Shown here one piece after another: positions 35,457 through 43,806 of a stretch of DNA of 64,000 nucleotides (position 1 is its first letter; every line of letters begins with the position of its first letter). The notes below the pieces were generated by a model. That model was not told where the DNA came from, ran no database searches, and worked only from the letters and a program-made list of their open reading frames with translations. The stretch is from Streptomyces rubiginosohelvolus (GTDB lineage: Bacteria > Actinomycetota > Actinomycetes > Streptomycetales > Streptomycetaceae). The stretch lies in contig NZ_BMTW01000014.1 of assembly GCF_014649875.1 (NCBI RefSeq), forward strand, positions 124,001 through 188,000, written 5' to 3'. The position numbers were made by a program, and so were the translations under genes.

Positions 35457-36098
35457 GTGACTGACACGAAAAAGGTCGTCGTCTTCGACTACGGCTTCGG
35501 CAACGTCCGCTCCGCCGAGCGGGCCCTCGCCCGCGTCGGCGCGGACGTCGAGATCACCCGCGACTTCGACCGCGCGATGAACGCCGATGGGCTCCTCGTC
35601 CCCGGCGTCGGCGCGTTCTCCGCCTGCATGGACGGTCTGAAGCGGGCCCGCGGCGACTGGATCGTCGGCCGCCGGCTGGCCGGCGGCCGCCCCGTCATGG
35701 GCATCTGCGTCGGGATGCAGATCCTCTTCGAGCGCGGCATCGAGCACGGCGTGGAGACCGAGGGCCTGGACGAATGGCCCGGCACGGTCGGCCCCCTGAA
35801 GGCCGACGTCGTCCCGCACATGGGCTGGAACACCGTGGAAGCCCCCGAGGACTCCCGGCTCTTCGCCGGCCTTGACCCCGAAGCCCGGTACTACTTCGTG
35901 CACTCCTACGCGGCGCACGACTGGACCCTCGAAGTCACCAACGCCAAGATCCGTGCGCCCAAGGTCACTTGGTCCACGCACGGCGAACGGTTCGTGGCCG
36001 CCGTGGAGAACGGCGCGCTGTGGGCCACCCAGTTCCACCCCGAGAAGTCCGGCGATGCCGGCGCCCAGCTGCTGACCAACTGGATCGAGACGCTGTAA
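35457..36098 (+). CDS. hisH: Imidazole glycerol phosphate synthase glutaminase subunit
   Basis: 213 residues, class I glutamine amidotransferase. Catalytic triad C84 in MGICVGMQ, H194 and E196 in QFHPEKSG. It supplies ammonia to HisF. TGAGGAGCACC precedes GTG 35457. The stop TAA shares one base with the ATG of priA (TAATG). Confidence 0.97.
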   Translation: MTDTKKVVVFDYGFGNVRSAERALARVGADVEITRDFDRAMNADGLLVPGVGAFSACMDGLKRARGDWIVGRRLAGGRPVMGICVGMQILFERGIEHGVETEGLDEWPGTVGPLKADVVPHMGWNTVEAPEDSRLFAGLDPEARYYFVHSYAAHDWTLEVTNAKIRAPKVTWSTHGERFVAAVENGALWATQFHPEKSGDAGAQLLTNWIETL

Positions 36099-36823
36099 TG
36101 CCGAAGCTTGAACTGCTCCCCGCCGTCGACGTCCGCGACGGCCAGGCCGTCCGCCTCGTCCACGGCGAGTCCGGCTCCGAGACCTCCTACGGCTCCCCGC
36201 TGGAGGCCGCCCTCGCCTGGCAGTCCGCCGGCGCCGAGTGGCTGCACCTCGTCGACCTGGACGCCGCCTTCGGCACGGGCGACAACCGCGCCCTGATCGC
36301 CGAGGTCGCCGGGGCCATGGACATCAAGGTCGAGCTGTCCGGCGGCATCCGCGACGACGCCTCGCTGGAGGCCGCGCTCGCCACCGGCTGCCGCCGCGTC
36401 AACCTCGGCACCGCCGCCCTGGAGACCCCCGAGTGGGTCGCCAAGGTCATCGCCGAGCACGGCGACAAGATCGCCGTCGGCCTCGACGTCCGCGGCACCA
36501 CCCTGCGCGGCCGCGGCTGGACCCGCGACGGCGGCGACCTCTACGAGACCCTCGCCCGCCTCGACGCCGAGGGCTGCGCCCGCTACGTCGTCACCGACAT
36601 CGCCAAGGACGGCACCCTGGAAGGCCCCAACCTGGGCCTCCTGCGCGACGTCTGCGCGGTCACCGACCGCCCCGTCGTCGCCTCCGGCGGCGTCTCGTCC
36701 CTGGACGACCTCCGCGCCATCTCCCTCCTCGTCCCCGAAGGCGTCGAGGGCGCGATCGTCGGCAAGGCGCTGTACGCGAAGGCGTTCACGCTGGAAGAGG
36801 CGCTCAAGGCGGTCGCCGCGTGA
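36098..36823 (+). CDS. priA: PriA: bifunctional HisA/TrpF isomerase
   Basis: 241-residue (beta/alpha)8 barrel. In actinobacteria this enzyme isomerises both ProFAR (histidine pathway) and PRA (tryptophan pathway), so no separate trpF is required. D11 in LPAVDVRDG and the TDIAKDGTLEGPN block (about 166-178) are the conserved catalytic ends; the phosphate sites are SGGIRDD and SGGVSS. PriA identity is inferred from the actinobacterial setting: no trpF lies in the trp cluster here, though one elsewhere cannot be excluded. Confidence 0.95.
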   Translation: MPKLELLPAVDVRDGQAVRLVHGESGSETSYGSPLEAALAWQSAGAEWLHLVDLDAAFGTGDNRALIAEVAGAMDIKVELSGGIRDDASLEAALATGCRRVNLGTAALETPEWVAKVIAEHGDKIAVGLDVRGTTLRGRGWTRDGGDLYETLARLDAEGCARYVVTDIAKDGTLEGPNLGLLRDVCAVTDRPVVASGGVSSLDDLRAISLLVPEGVEGAIVGKALYAKAFTLEEALKAVAA

Positions 36824-37227
36824 CCGATTCCGCTTCCGCTGTACGCCGGATCTCCACCGGCGCCCCCTGGGAGGAGAAGTTCGGCTACTCCCGCGCGGTC
36901 GAACTCCCCAACGGGCTCGTCCTGGTCGCCGGCTGCACCTCGGTCGTCAACGGTCAGATCTCCGCGGGCTCGCCGTACGAGCAGGCCGTCACCTCCTTCG
37001 ACGTCGCGTTCGCGGCGCTGGAGCAGGTGGGCCTGGGACGCGAGGACGTCGTCCGCACCCGGATGTACCTCACGCACGCCCGGGACGTCGACGAGGTCGG
37101 CCGCGCCCACAAGGAGCTGTTCGACGCCGTACGCCCCGCCGCCTCGATGATCATCGTGTCCGGTCTCGTGGACCCGAGCCTGGTCGTCGAGGTCGAGGTC
37201 GAGGCCTACCGAGGAGGCGCGAAGTGA
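36820..37227 (+). CDS. RidA (YjgF/YER057c) family enamine/imine deaminase
   Basis: 135 residues of one RidA-type fold. The conserved arginine is in VVRTRMYLTH, and the YLTHARDVDEVGRAHKELF and EVEVEAY blocks are typical. RidA proteins hydrolyse reactive enamine/imine intermediates made by PLP enzymes. Both ends overlap their neighbours (priA and hisF) by four bases. A housekeeping role beside histidine synthesis is inferred. Confidence 0.9.
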   Translation: MTDSASAVRRISTGAPWEEKFGYSRAVELPNGLVLVAGCTSVVNGQISAGSPYEQAVTSFDVAFAALEQVGLGREDVVRTRMYLTHARDVDEVGRAHKELFDAVRPAASMIIVSGLVDPSLVVEVEVEAYRGGAK

Positions 37228-37979
37228 CGCTCGCCGTACGGGTCATCCCCTGCCTCGACGTCGACAACGGCCGGGTCGTCAAGGGCGTCAACTTCCAGAA
37301 CCTGCGCGACGCGGGTGACCCCGTCGAGATGGCCAAGCTGTACGACGCCGAGGGCGCCGACGAGCTGACCTTCCTCGACATCACCGCCTCCAGCGGCGAC
37401 CGCGAGACGACGTACGACGTGGTCCGCCGCACCGCCGAGCAGGTCTTCATCCCGCTCACCGTCGGCGGCGGCGTCCGCACCCCGGACGACGTCGACAAGC
37501 TGCTGCGCGCCGGGGCGGACAAGGTCGGCGTCAACACCGCCGCCATCGCCCGCCCCGACCTCATCCGCGAGATCGCCGAACGCTTCGGACGCCAGGTCCT
37601 GGTGCTCTCGGTCGACGCCCGCCGCACCCCGGAGGGCACGTTCGAGGTCACCACGCACGGCGGCCGCAAGGGCACCGGCATCGACGCCGTCGAGTGGGCC
37701 CACCGGGCCGCCGACCTGGGTGCGGGCGAGATCCTGCTGAACTCGATGGACGCCGACGGCACCAAGGACGGCTACGACACGGAGATGATCGAGGCGGTGC
37801 GCAAGCACGTCACCGTGCCCGTCATCGCCTCCGGCGGCGCGGGCCGGCTCGCCGACTTCGCCCCGGCGATCGGGGCGGGGGCCGACGCGGTGCTCGCCGC
37901 GTCCGTCTTCCACTTCGGCGACCTGCGGATCTCCGAGGTCAAGGGCGCGCTGCGGGACGCGGGGCACCCGGTCCGCTGA
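37224..37979 (+). CDS. hisF: Imidazole glycerol phosphate synthase cyclase subunit
   Basis: 251-residue (beta/alpha)8 barrel that makes IGP and AICAR from PRFAR using ammonia from HisH. D12 in RVIPCLDVDNGRVVKG is a catalytic aspartate; VGGGVRT and SGGAGRLADF are the phosphate-binding loops. GTG start with GAGGAGGCG upstream. Last gene of the operon; a long hairpin follows 17 bp later. Confidence 0.97.
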   Translation: MTLAVRVIPCLDVDNGRVVKGVNFQNLRDAGDPVEMAKLYDAEGADELTFLDITASSGDRETTYDVVRRTAEQVFIPLTVGGGVRTPDDVDKLLRAGADKVGVNTAAIARPDLIREIAERFGRQVLVLSVDARRTPEGTFEVTTHGGRKGTGIDAVEWAHRAADLGAGEILLNSMDADGTKDGYDTEMIEAVRKHVTVPVIASGGAGRLADFAPAIGAGADAVLAASVFHFGDLRISEVKGALRDAGHPVR

Positions 37980-37996
37980 GCCCGTACGCGGTGCGA

Positions 37997-38034
37997 GGCG
38001 GTATCACCGGTCTGCCGAGACCGGTGATACCGCC
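37997..38034. terminator. Perfect 17-bp hairpin after hisF
   Basis: Arm 37997-38013 (GGCGGTATCACCGGTCT) pairs without mismatch with 38018-38034 around the 4-nt loop GCCG. There is no T-tract. It is probably the his operon terminator; it also contains the GTATCA/TGATAC half sites seen at the hisD promoter. Confidence 0.75.
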
Positions 38035-38181
38035 GATGCGTACCCCCGGGACGCAGGGTGAGAGTGGCGACCGCCGGTGAACGACGCCGGCGGCCACGCG
38101 GTGTCCCCCGAGAGCCTCTGGACGACGGGCTCAGGAGCCTCGCGTGGTGTGGTTCCCCGCCACCTCCGAGAGGATCCCCCC

Positions 38182-39132
38182 GTGCAGCAGCACCTCCCCT
38201 CCGGCACCATCCCCCCGCACCCTTCCCGCCCGAGCCGCTCCGGTACGTTCACGGGTCGCTCCCGTACGCTGACGGGTCTGGTGACCGCCGGTGCGGCCAC
38301 CGCCGGCCTCCTGCTGACGGGCCTGGCGCCCGGCGCCCAGGCCGCCGACAATCCCTATGAGCGCGGCCCGGCTCCCACCAACGCCTCCATCGAGGCGAGC
38401 CGCGGCTCGTACTCCACTTCCCAGACCTCGGTGTCCTCGCTCGCCGTGACCGGATTCGGCGGCGGCACCATCTACTACCCGACGTCCACCGCGGACGGCA
38501 CCTTCGGCGCGGTCGTCATCTCGCCAGGCTTCACCGCTTACGAGTCCTCGATCGCGTGGCTGGGACCACGCCTGGCCTCCCAGGGCTTCGTCGTGTTCAC
38601 CATCGACACCAACACCACGCTCGACCAGCCCGACAGCCGGGGCCGCCAACTCCTCGCCGCCCTGGACTACCTGACCCAGCGCAGTTCGGTACGGACCCGG
38701 GTCGACGCCGGACGCCTCGGTGTGATGGGCCACTCGATGGGCGGCGGTGGCTCCCTGGAGGCCGCCAAGAGCCGCACATCGCTGAAGGCGGCGATCCCGC
38801 TGACCGGCTGGAACACCGACAAGACCTGGCCCGAACTGCGCACGCCCACCCTTGTGGTGGGGGCGGACGGTGACACCGTCGCCCCGGTCGCCACGCACTC
38901 CGAACCGTTCTACGAGTCGCTGCCCGGCTCCCTCGACAAGGCGTACCTGGAGCTGCGCGGCGCCTCGCACTTCACGCCGAACACCTCCGACACGACGATC
39001 GCCAAGTACAGCATCTCCTGGCTGAAGCGATTCATCGACAATGACACCCGCTACGAGCAGTTCCTCTGCCCGCTCCCGCGGCCGAGCCTGACCATCGCGG
39101 AGTACCGGGGCACCTGCCCGCACACGGCGTAG
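38182..39132 (+). CDS. Secreted lipase/cutinase of the polyester (PET) hydrolase family
   Basis: 316 residues with a signal peptide (hydrophobic GLVTAGAATAGLLLTGLAPGAQA, cleavage near residue 54); the mature enzyme is about 262 residues and begins DNPYERGPAP. It closely resembles the lipase of S. exfoliatus and bacterial cutinases. Catalytic triad S185 in GHSMGGGG, D231 in GADGDTVAP and H263 in RGASHFTP; the substrate cleft has W210. C296 and C312 should form the C-terminal disulfide. GTG 38182 is chosen from the signal peptide and a GAGAGGA upstream; the frame is open from 38077. Expected substrates are triglycerides and polyesters. Confidence 0.92.
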   Translation: MQQHLPSGTIPPHPSRPSRSGTFTGRSRTLTGLVTAGAATAGLLLTGLAPGAQAADNPYERGPAPTNASIEASRGSYSTSQTSVSSLAVTGFGGGTIYYPTSTADGTFGAVVISPGFTAYESSIAWLGPRLASQGFVVFTIDTNTTLDQPDSRGRQLLAALDYLTQRSSVRTRVDAGRLGVMGHSMGGGGSLEAAKSRTSLKAAIPLTGWNTDKTWPELRTPTLVVGADGDTVAPVATHSEPFYESLPGSLDKAYLELRGASHFTPNTSDTTIAKYSISWLKRFIDNDTRYEQFLCPLPRPSLTIAEYRGTCPHTA

Positions 39133-39149
39133 AGCCGAGGCTCCGGACT

Positions 39150-39181
39150 CTGCCGCGCTGTGCTCCGGCACAGCGCGGCAG
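39150..39181 (+). terminator. Terminator after the secreted lipase gene
   Basis: Perfect 13-bp stem, CTGCCGCGCTGTG with its inverse, around CTCCGG, 17 bp past the stop codon. Confidence 0.85.
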
Positions 39182-39254
39182 GGCTTCGGATGGGAGCCCG
39201 CCCCGCACCGGGCGGTCTCAGGGCGCGGCGCTTCCGCCGTCGCCGGCCGCTACG

Positions 39255-39260
39255 TACCGT
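39255..39260 (+). promoter_or_regulatory. Candidate -10 hexamer of the LAL regulator
   Basis: TACCGT ends six nucleotides before GTG 39267 with no Shine-Dalgarno sequence; probably leaderless. Confidence 0.45.
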
Positions 39261-39266
39261 GCCGGT

Positions 39267-42161
39267 GTGACCCCATCCACGACCGTGCGCAGTCCGCTCC
39301 GGCTGTACGGCCGGGACGATGAACTCGCGACCCTCGAAAAGCTGTTGGCACTGTTACGGCGAGGTGACGGGGGCGCGCTGGTGCTGGCGGCGCCGCCTGG
39401 TCTCGGCCGTACGGCGCTGCTGCGCGCGGCAGCCGAGGCCCACCGCGATCGGGGCCCCGTGCTGTACGCCACGGCGGCCCCCGCCGAACGTGCCGTGCCC
39501 TGCAGCGGCTTGGGCGCCCTGCTCGGTGTGGGCCCGGCCGGGGCATCGCCGGCCGCTCCGCACACCGGCATCACGCCCGCCGCCCTGGCCCGCCGGCTGC
39601 GGGAGTTCGCCGATGGCGGGCCGCTGCTGGTCTGCGTCGACGACGCGCACGCCTGGGACGCGGCGTCGCGGGCCGCCCTCGCCTTTGCCGCCCGCGGGCC
39701 GGGCACGGGCAGCCGGATCGCCTTCCTCCTCTCGGTCGCGGACGGCACCGCCTTCGCCGGACTGCCCACGCTGCATCTCGCGCCCCTGGACGAAGGCGCG
39801 GCCTCGGTGCTCCTGGACCGGCTGACCGCCGGCACCGAAGGGCTCGACCCGGTCGTGCGCGCCGAAATCCTCCGCGAGGCGGGCGGAAACCCCGGTCTGC
39901 TGGCCGGGATCAGTGGCCGCCTCACCCCGGACCAGCTCGCCGGACGCACCCCCCTGCCCTGGCCCCTGACCGGCGGTGAAGCGGTGCTGGCCGCCCACGC
40001 CGAAGGCATCGACGACCTCCCGGACCGGACCCGCACCCTGCTCCTGCTCGCCGCGGCGGCCCAGGAGCACGAGCCTGAGGGCGCCGGGGCCGACGCGCTG
40101 CTCCTGCTGCGCGCGGGCACCCGGGGCGGGCTGCCCCGAGCCTTCCTCGACCGGGCCCTGTCCGACGGCACCGGAACGGGTGGCATGCTCCAACGGGCGG
40201 GCAGCCGCGTCCACTTCGGCCACCGCCTCGCCGCTCGTGCGGTGCTCCATCACGCCCCGTGGGCGCGCCGCAGCGCCGCCCACGAACTGCTGGCCACCCT
40301 CTTGACGGAGTCCGGCGACCGGAGCGGCCCGGACGACGTGCCGGCCCGGGACGTGCCGGGCCTCCCGGACGCCCCGGATGCCCGCACCGCGCGCATCACC
40401 GCCGCAACCCCTGCCCTCCCGCTCGCCGCCCTCGTCCAGCGGGCCTGCGCCGCTTCCGGGCCGGACGCGGCGCTGGCCGCCGGGCTCGAAGCGGCGGCCG
40501 TCGCCCCCTTCGCGCACGCCGCGCGCTCCGCGGCCCTGGCCCGTGCCGCCCTGCTCTCCAGCGGGCCGGCCCTGCGGGCAGCCAGGTTCGCCGCGGCGGC
40601 CGAGCAGGCACGGCTGGCGGGCGACCCGCCCCTGGCCCGGTCCCTGCTGGCCAGAACCGGGCCCCGCACGGCCGACACCGCCCCCGCTCCCGTGGATTCT
40701 GCGACCACCCCGGACGTCCCCGCCACCGACCCGGCGCCGGGTCTCGCCCCGTACGTCCACGGCATGCTGGCCCTCCGTTCCGGGCCCGTCGCCGACGCCC
40801 ACGAGATCCTGCTGGCCGCGGCCGCGCTTCTGGCTCCGCACGATCACCGCCGGGCGCTCGACGCTCTTCTCGGCGCGGCCGAGGCGGCCTGGGCGGCTGG
40901 GGACGCTCTCGGCTACCTCGACGCCCTGAAGCGTCTCGCCCGCACCCCGGCGGGCGAGGGCCTGGAGCACTACCGGGCCGGGATGAGCGCCGTGCTCGAA
41001 GGCCGGACCGCCGAAGGACACATCCGCCTCCGTCGTTGCCTCGCGCTCGCGGGGGACCCCGGCGACCCGGCCGCGCTGCTCCGGGCCGGAGTCGCGGCTC
41101 TGGCCCTCGGTGACATCGCCGCAGCCTGCCGCGCGGGCACCCGCGCGCTCGCCGCCGTACGGACCGCAGGGCCCGAGGCGCTCCTGCCGCAGGCGCTCGA
41201 ACACCTCGCCTACGCCGAACTGCGGGCCGGGCGGCACGCCGGTGCGCGGGCTCACGCCCTGGAGGGCCTGCATGCGGCCCGGCGTACGGGTCAGCCGAAC
41301 AGTTCCGCCCGTCTGCACGCCGTGCTCGCCCTCGCCGCCTCCGTTGAAGGGCCTGCCGAGGTGTGCGCCGCGCACGAGGAGGCCGCGCTGTCCGGGGCGG
41401 GCCCGCACGGACTGGTCCAGGCCGCCACGCTGGCCACCTGGGCCCGGGCCCGCGCCGACCTGGCCGCCGGGCGGCCGGGTCAGGCGGCCGCCCGGCTGGC
41501 CCCGCTCGTCAAGGCCGGGCCGGGCCGGGGCCACTTCGCCACCCGGATGCTCGCCGTGCCCTGCTGGGTCGAGGCCGCCGTGCTGAGCGGACGGGAGCCC
41601 GCTGAGTCTCGTGAACTCCACGCCGCGGTCGACGAGTTCGCTTCCTGGGCCGCCCGGGCCGCCGATCCGGGAGCCCCCGCCCAACTGGCCCGCTGCCGCG
41701 CCCTCCTGGCCTCCGCCTCCGAGGCCGACGCCCAGTATGCCGAGGCCCTGGCCCACCACGAACGGGCGGGCGGCGACTTCGAACAGGCGCGCACCCGGCT
41801 GCTGTACGGGCAGTGGCTGCGCCGCCGTCGGCGTACCCGCGAGGCCCGCGGTCCGCTGCGCGACGCCCTGGTCGGCTTCCAGCGCTGCTCGGCACGCGTC
41901 TGGGCGGACCGGGCGGCCGGGGAGCTGCGGGCGGCGGGGGAGCCGGCCGGAGCCGGGACCGGCCCGGCGGGCGACCCGTTGGCGATGCTCACCCCCCAGC
42001 AGCAGCGCATCGCCCGCTGCGTCGCCGAAGGGGCGACCAATCGCGAAGTGGCGCTGCGGCTCTCGCTCAGTCCGCGCACGGTCGACCATCACCTCCGTAA
42101 CGTGTTCGCCGCCCTCGCCATCCGCTCCCGCACCGAGCTGGCCCGGTTGCTGAGCCCCTGA
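39267..42161 (+). CDS. LuxR-family regulator with N-terminal AAA domain (LAL type); contains a TTA codon
   Basis: 964 residues. The N-terminal ATPase-like domain has a Walker A-like APPGLGRT (about 42-49) in which arginine replaces the usual lysine, and a Walker B-like LLVCVDDAH near 127-135. The middle 600 residues are Ala/Arg-rich helical repeats. The C-terminal HTH reads LTPQQQRIARCVAEGATNRE then SPRTVDHHLRNVF. Leu30 is encoded by TTA (39354-39356), so translation should need the bldA tRNA. LAL regulators usually activate nearby secondary-metabolism or catabolic genes; the target here is unknown, and the lipase before it and the PucR gene after it are candidates by position only. Confidence 0.9.
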   Translation: MTPSTTVRSPLRLYGRDDELATLEKLLALLRRGDGGALVLAAPPGLGRTALLRAAAEAHRDRGPVLYATAAPAERAVPCSGLGALLGVGPAGASPAAPHTGITPAALARRLREFADGGPLLVCVDDAHAWDAASRAALAFAARGPGTGSRIAFLLSVADGTAFAGLPTLHLAPLDEGAASVLLDRLTAGTEGLDPVVRAEILREAGGNPGLLAGISGRLTPDQLAGRTPLPWPLTGGEAVLAAHAEGIDDLPDRTRTLLLLAAAAQEHEPEGAGADALLLLRAGTRGGLPRAFLDRALSDGTGTGGMLQRAGSRVHFGHRLAARAVLHHAPWARRSAAHELLATLLTESGDRSGPDDVPARDVPGLPDAPDARTARITAATPALPLAALVQRACAASGPDAALAAGLEAAAVAPFAHAARSAALARAALLSSGPALRAARFAAAAEQARLAGDPPLARSLLARTGPRTADTAPAPVDSATTPDVPATDPAPGLAPYVHGMLALRSGPVADAHEILLAAAALLAPHDHRRALDALLGAAEAAWAAGDALGYLDALKRLARTPAGEGLEHYRAGMSAVLEGRTAEGHIRLRRCLALAGDPGDPAALLRAGVAALALGDIAAACRAGTRALAAVRTAGPEALLPQALEHLAYAELRAGRHAGARAHALEGLHAARRTGQPNSSARLHAVLALAASVEGPAEVCAAHEEAALSGAGPHGLVQAATLATWARARADLAAGRPGQAAARLAPLVKAGPGRGHFATRMLAVPCWVEAAVLSGREPAESRELHAAVDEFASWAARAADPGAPAQLARCRALLASASEADAQYAEALAHHERAGGDFEQARTRLLYGQWLRRRRRTREARGPLRDALVGFQRCSARVWADRAAGELRAAGEPAGAGTGPAGDPLAMLTPQQQRIARCVAEGATNREVALRLSLSPRTVDHHLRNVFAALAIRSRTELARLLSP

Positions 42162-42232
42162 CCTCCGTCATGGCCGTTGCACGGCCGGGAGGTTGCGAGA
42201 CCGTGATGACGAGTTCCGCGCAGACCCCTAGG

Positions 42233-42248
42233 TACCGACTGGGCGGTA
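42233..42248 (+). promoter_or_regulatory. TetR-type operator-like palindrome
   Basis: TACCGACTGGGCGGTA has perfect 5-bp outer arms (TACCG/CGGTA) and resembles the ACCGACYRGTCGGT operators bound by some TetR regulators. It lies 106 bp before the PucR gene. No TetR gene is in the window. Confidence 0.35.
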
Positions 42249-42353
42249 TGTCATTCTGCGGGCGTCAGGATCGTCTCGCCGCGCTCGCGCCCTGCCCGGG
42301 CGGTGCGCCGGGCCGCCGCTCGCGCGGCCGGCCGATTCCCGGTGGAGGCCGCC

Positions 42354-43706
42354 ATGCCACAGGTCGTACGTTCGCGGAACGGGGCGCTGCACGGCCCCTC
42401 CCCGGTACCGCCGTTGCCGCACCGCTTCCGGTCCCTGGCCGACCGTGAGGCCGTCGAGGTGCTGCACCGGGCCGCCCGGGTCCTAGTCGCCTCGCTGCCC
42501 GCCCTCACCGACCGGCTCGTCGAGGCCCTGTACGCGCAGGAGCCCGCCTACCGGGCGGCGATCGACTCCGACCGGGCCGAGGTCTGGCAGGAGGTCCACC
42601 ACTCGCTGCGGCACAACGTCGGTTCCCTGATCCAGCCCCGCGAGTTCCGGGAGTCGGCCCACCGCACCTCCCGCTGGATCGGCGAGATCCGCGCCGAGCA
42701 GGGCGTCCCGCTCGACGCCGTCCTGCACGCCTTCCGGATGGGCGGCGCGATGGTCTGGCAGGACCTCGTGGACGAGACCGCCCGGCGCGACCCCGACGAC
42801 ATCCGGCTGCTCGTCCATGTCGCCGCCGACGTGTGGAACTTCGTCGACGAACACTGCGGGGTCGTCGCGGACGCCTACCGGCAGGCCGAGCGGAGGCTGT
42901 CCTGGCGGCGCGAGAACCGCCAGCGGCTGATGGTCGCCGCGCTGCTCGACGGGACCGCCCGGATCGCGGACCTGGCCGAGGCGGCGGAGATGCTGGGACT
43001 GCCGGAGCAGGGGCGGTACGCGGTGCTCGCGGCAACGGCCCCCGGTCCGCGCGGGCCGGGGGCCGTTGCCGCAGGCGGGGGACTCGTCTCCGCGAGCGAC
43101 GCGGGGGTCGCCCGGCACGGGCCGGGGCTCGCGGCCCGTCCGCCGGTGGTGCTGCCCGCCGCCCACCCGGGAGCCGCGGCGCTCTGGCACCCGGGCCCGG
43201 ACGCCGAGTTCGCGATCCTGCCGCTGACGGGCCCGCCCGGCGAGCTGAGCGAACTGGCCGCCGCACTGGACGTACCGGCCGGGACCCGGGCCGGGATCGG
43301 CTCCGCCGTCGAGGGACTGGCCGCCCTCGGCGACGCCCGGCGGCTGGCGGAGACCGCGCTGCGCGCCTGCCCGGCCTCCGGCGGGACCGTCCTGCTCGAC
43401 GAGCACCTCCCGGACGCGCTGGTCGTGTCGTCCCCGGCGCTCGCCGGAGCCCTCGCCGACCGGGTGCTGGGCCCGCTGGACCGGCTGGACCCCGCCGACC
43501 GCGACGTCATCGTGGAGACCCTCACGGCCTGGCTGGACGCGGACGGCTCGGCGCAGCGGGCGGGCGCCCGGCTCTACTGTCACCGCAACACCGTCCTCAA
43601 CCGACTCCGCCGCTTCGAACAGCTCACCGGCCGCTGCCTCACCCGCCCCCGGGACGCGGTCGAGGTCTCGCTCGCCCTGGCGGCGCGACGGCTGCTGGGC
43701 ACCTGA
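42354..43706 (+). CDS. PucR/CdaR-family transcriptional regulator
   Basis: 450 residues. An N-terminal sensor-like region with the RsbRD/PucR N-domain look (RFRSLADREAVEVLHRA, WNFVDEHCGVVADAYR), a middle GGDEF-like region, and the C-terminal PucR HTH (about 375-445) with YCHRNTVLNRLRRFEQLTGR. ATG 42354 is chosen for GGTGGAGG just upstream; a GTG at 42303 is in frame. Targets unknown; the TetR-like palindrome upstream suggests control by another regulator. Confidence 0.87.
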   Translation: MPQVVRSRNGALHGPSPVPPLPHRFRSLADREAVEVLHRAARVLVASLPALTDRLVEALYAQEPAYRAAIDSDRAEVWQEVHHSLRHNVGSLIQPREFRESAHRTSRWIGEIRAEQGVPLDAVLHAFRMGGAMVWQDLVDETARRDPDDIRLLVHVAADVWNFVDEHCGVVADAYRQAERRLSWRRENRQRLMVAALLDGTARIADLAEAAEMLGLPEQGRYAVLAATAPGPRGPGAVAAGGGLVSASDAGVARHGPGLAARPPVVLPAAHPGAAALWHPGPDAEFAILPLTGPPGELSELAAALDVPAGTRAGIGSAVEGLAALGDARRLAETALRACPASGGTVLLDEHLPDALVVSSPALAGALADRVLGPLDRLDPADRDVIVETLTAWLDADGSAQRAGARLYCHRNTVLNRLRRFEQLTGRCLTRPRDAVEVSLALAARRLLGT

Positions 43707-43745
43707 AGCCCCTGCTTGTCCGGCACCTCCTGACGCCCGAAAACT

Positions 43746-43793
43746 CCGCAACAAATATTGCGCAATTATTCTTGCGCAACTTTTCCTGCGCAT
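43746..43793 (+). promoter_or_regulatory. Four phased GCGCAA repeats before the ArsR-type gene
   Basis: Hexamers CCGCAA (43746), GCGCAA (43760), GCGCAA (43774) and GCGCAT (43788) start exactly 14 bp apart; the middle two sit in the palindrome TTGCGCAA. The block is far more AT-rich than its surroundings and ends 13 bp before the ATG. Probably the operator of the ArsR-type regulator controlling itself and the MFS gene. Confidence 0.65.
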
Positions 43794-43806
43794 CTACGGT
43801 CGTGTC

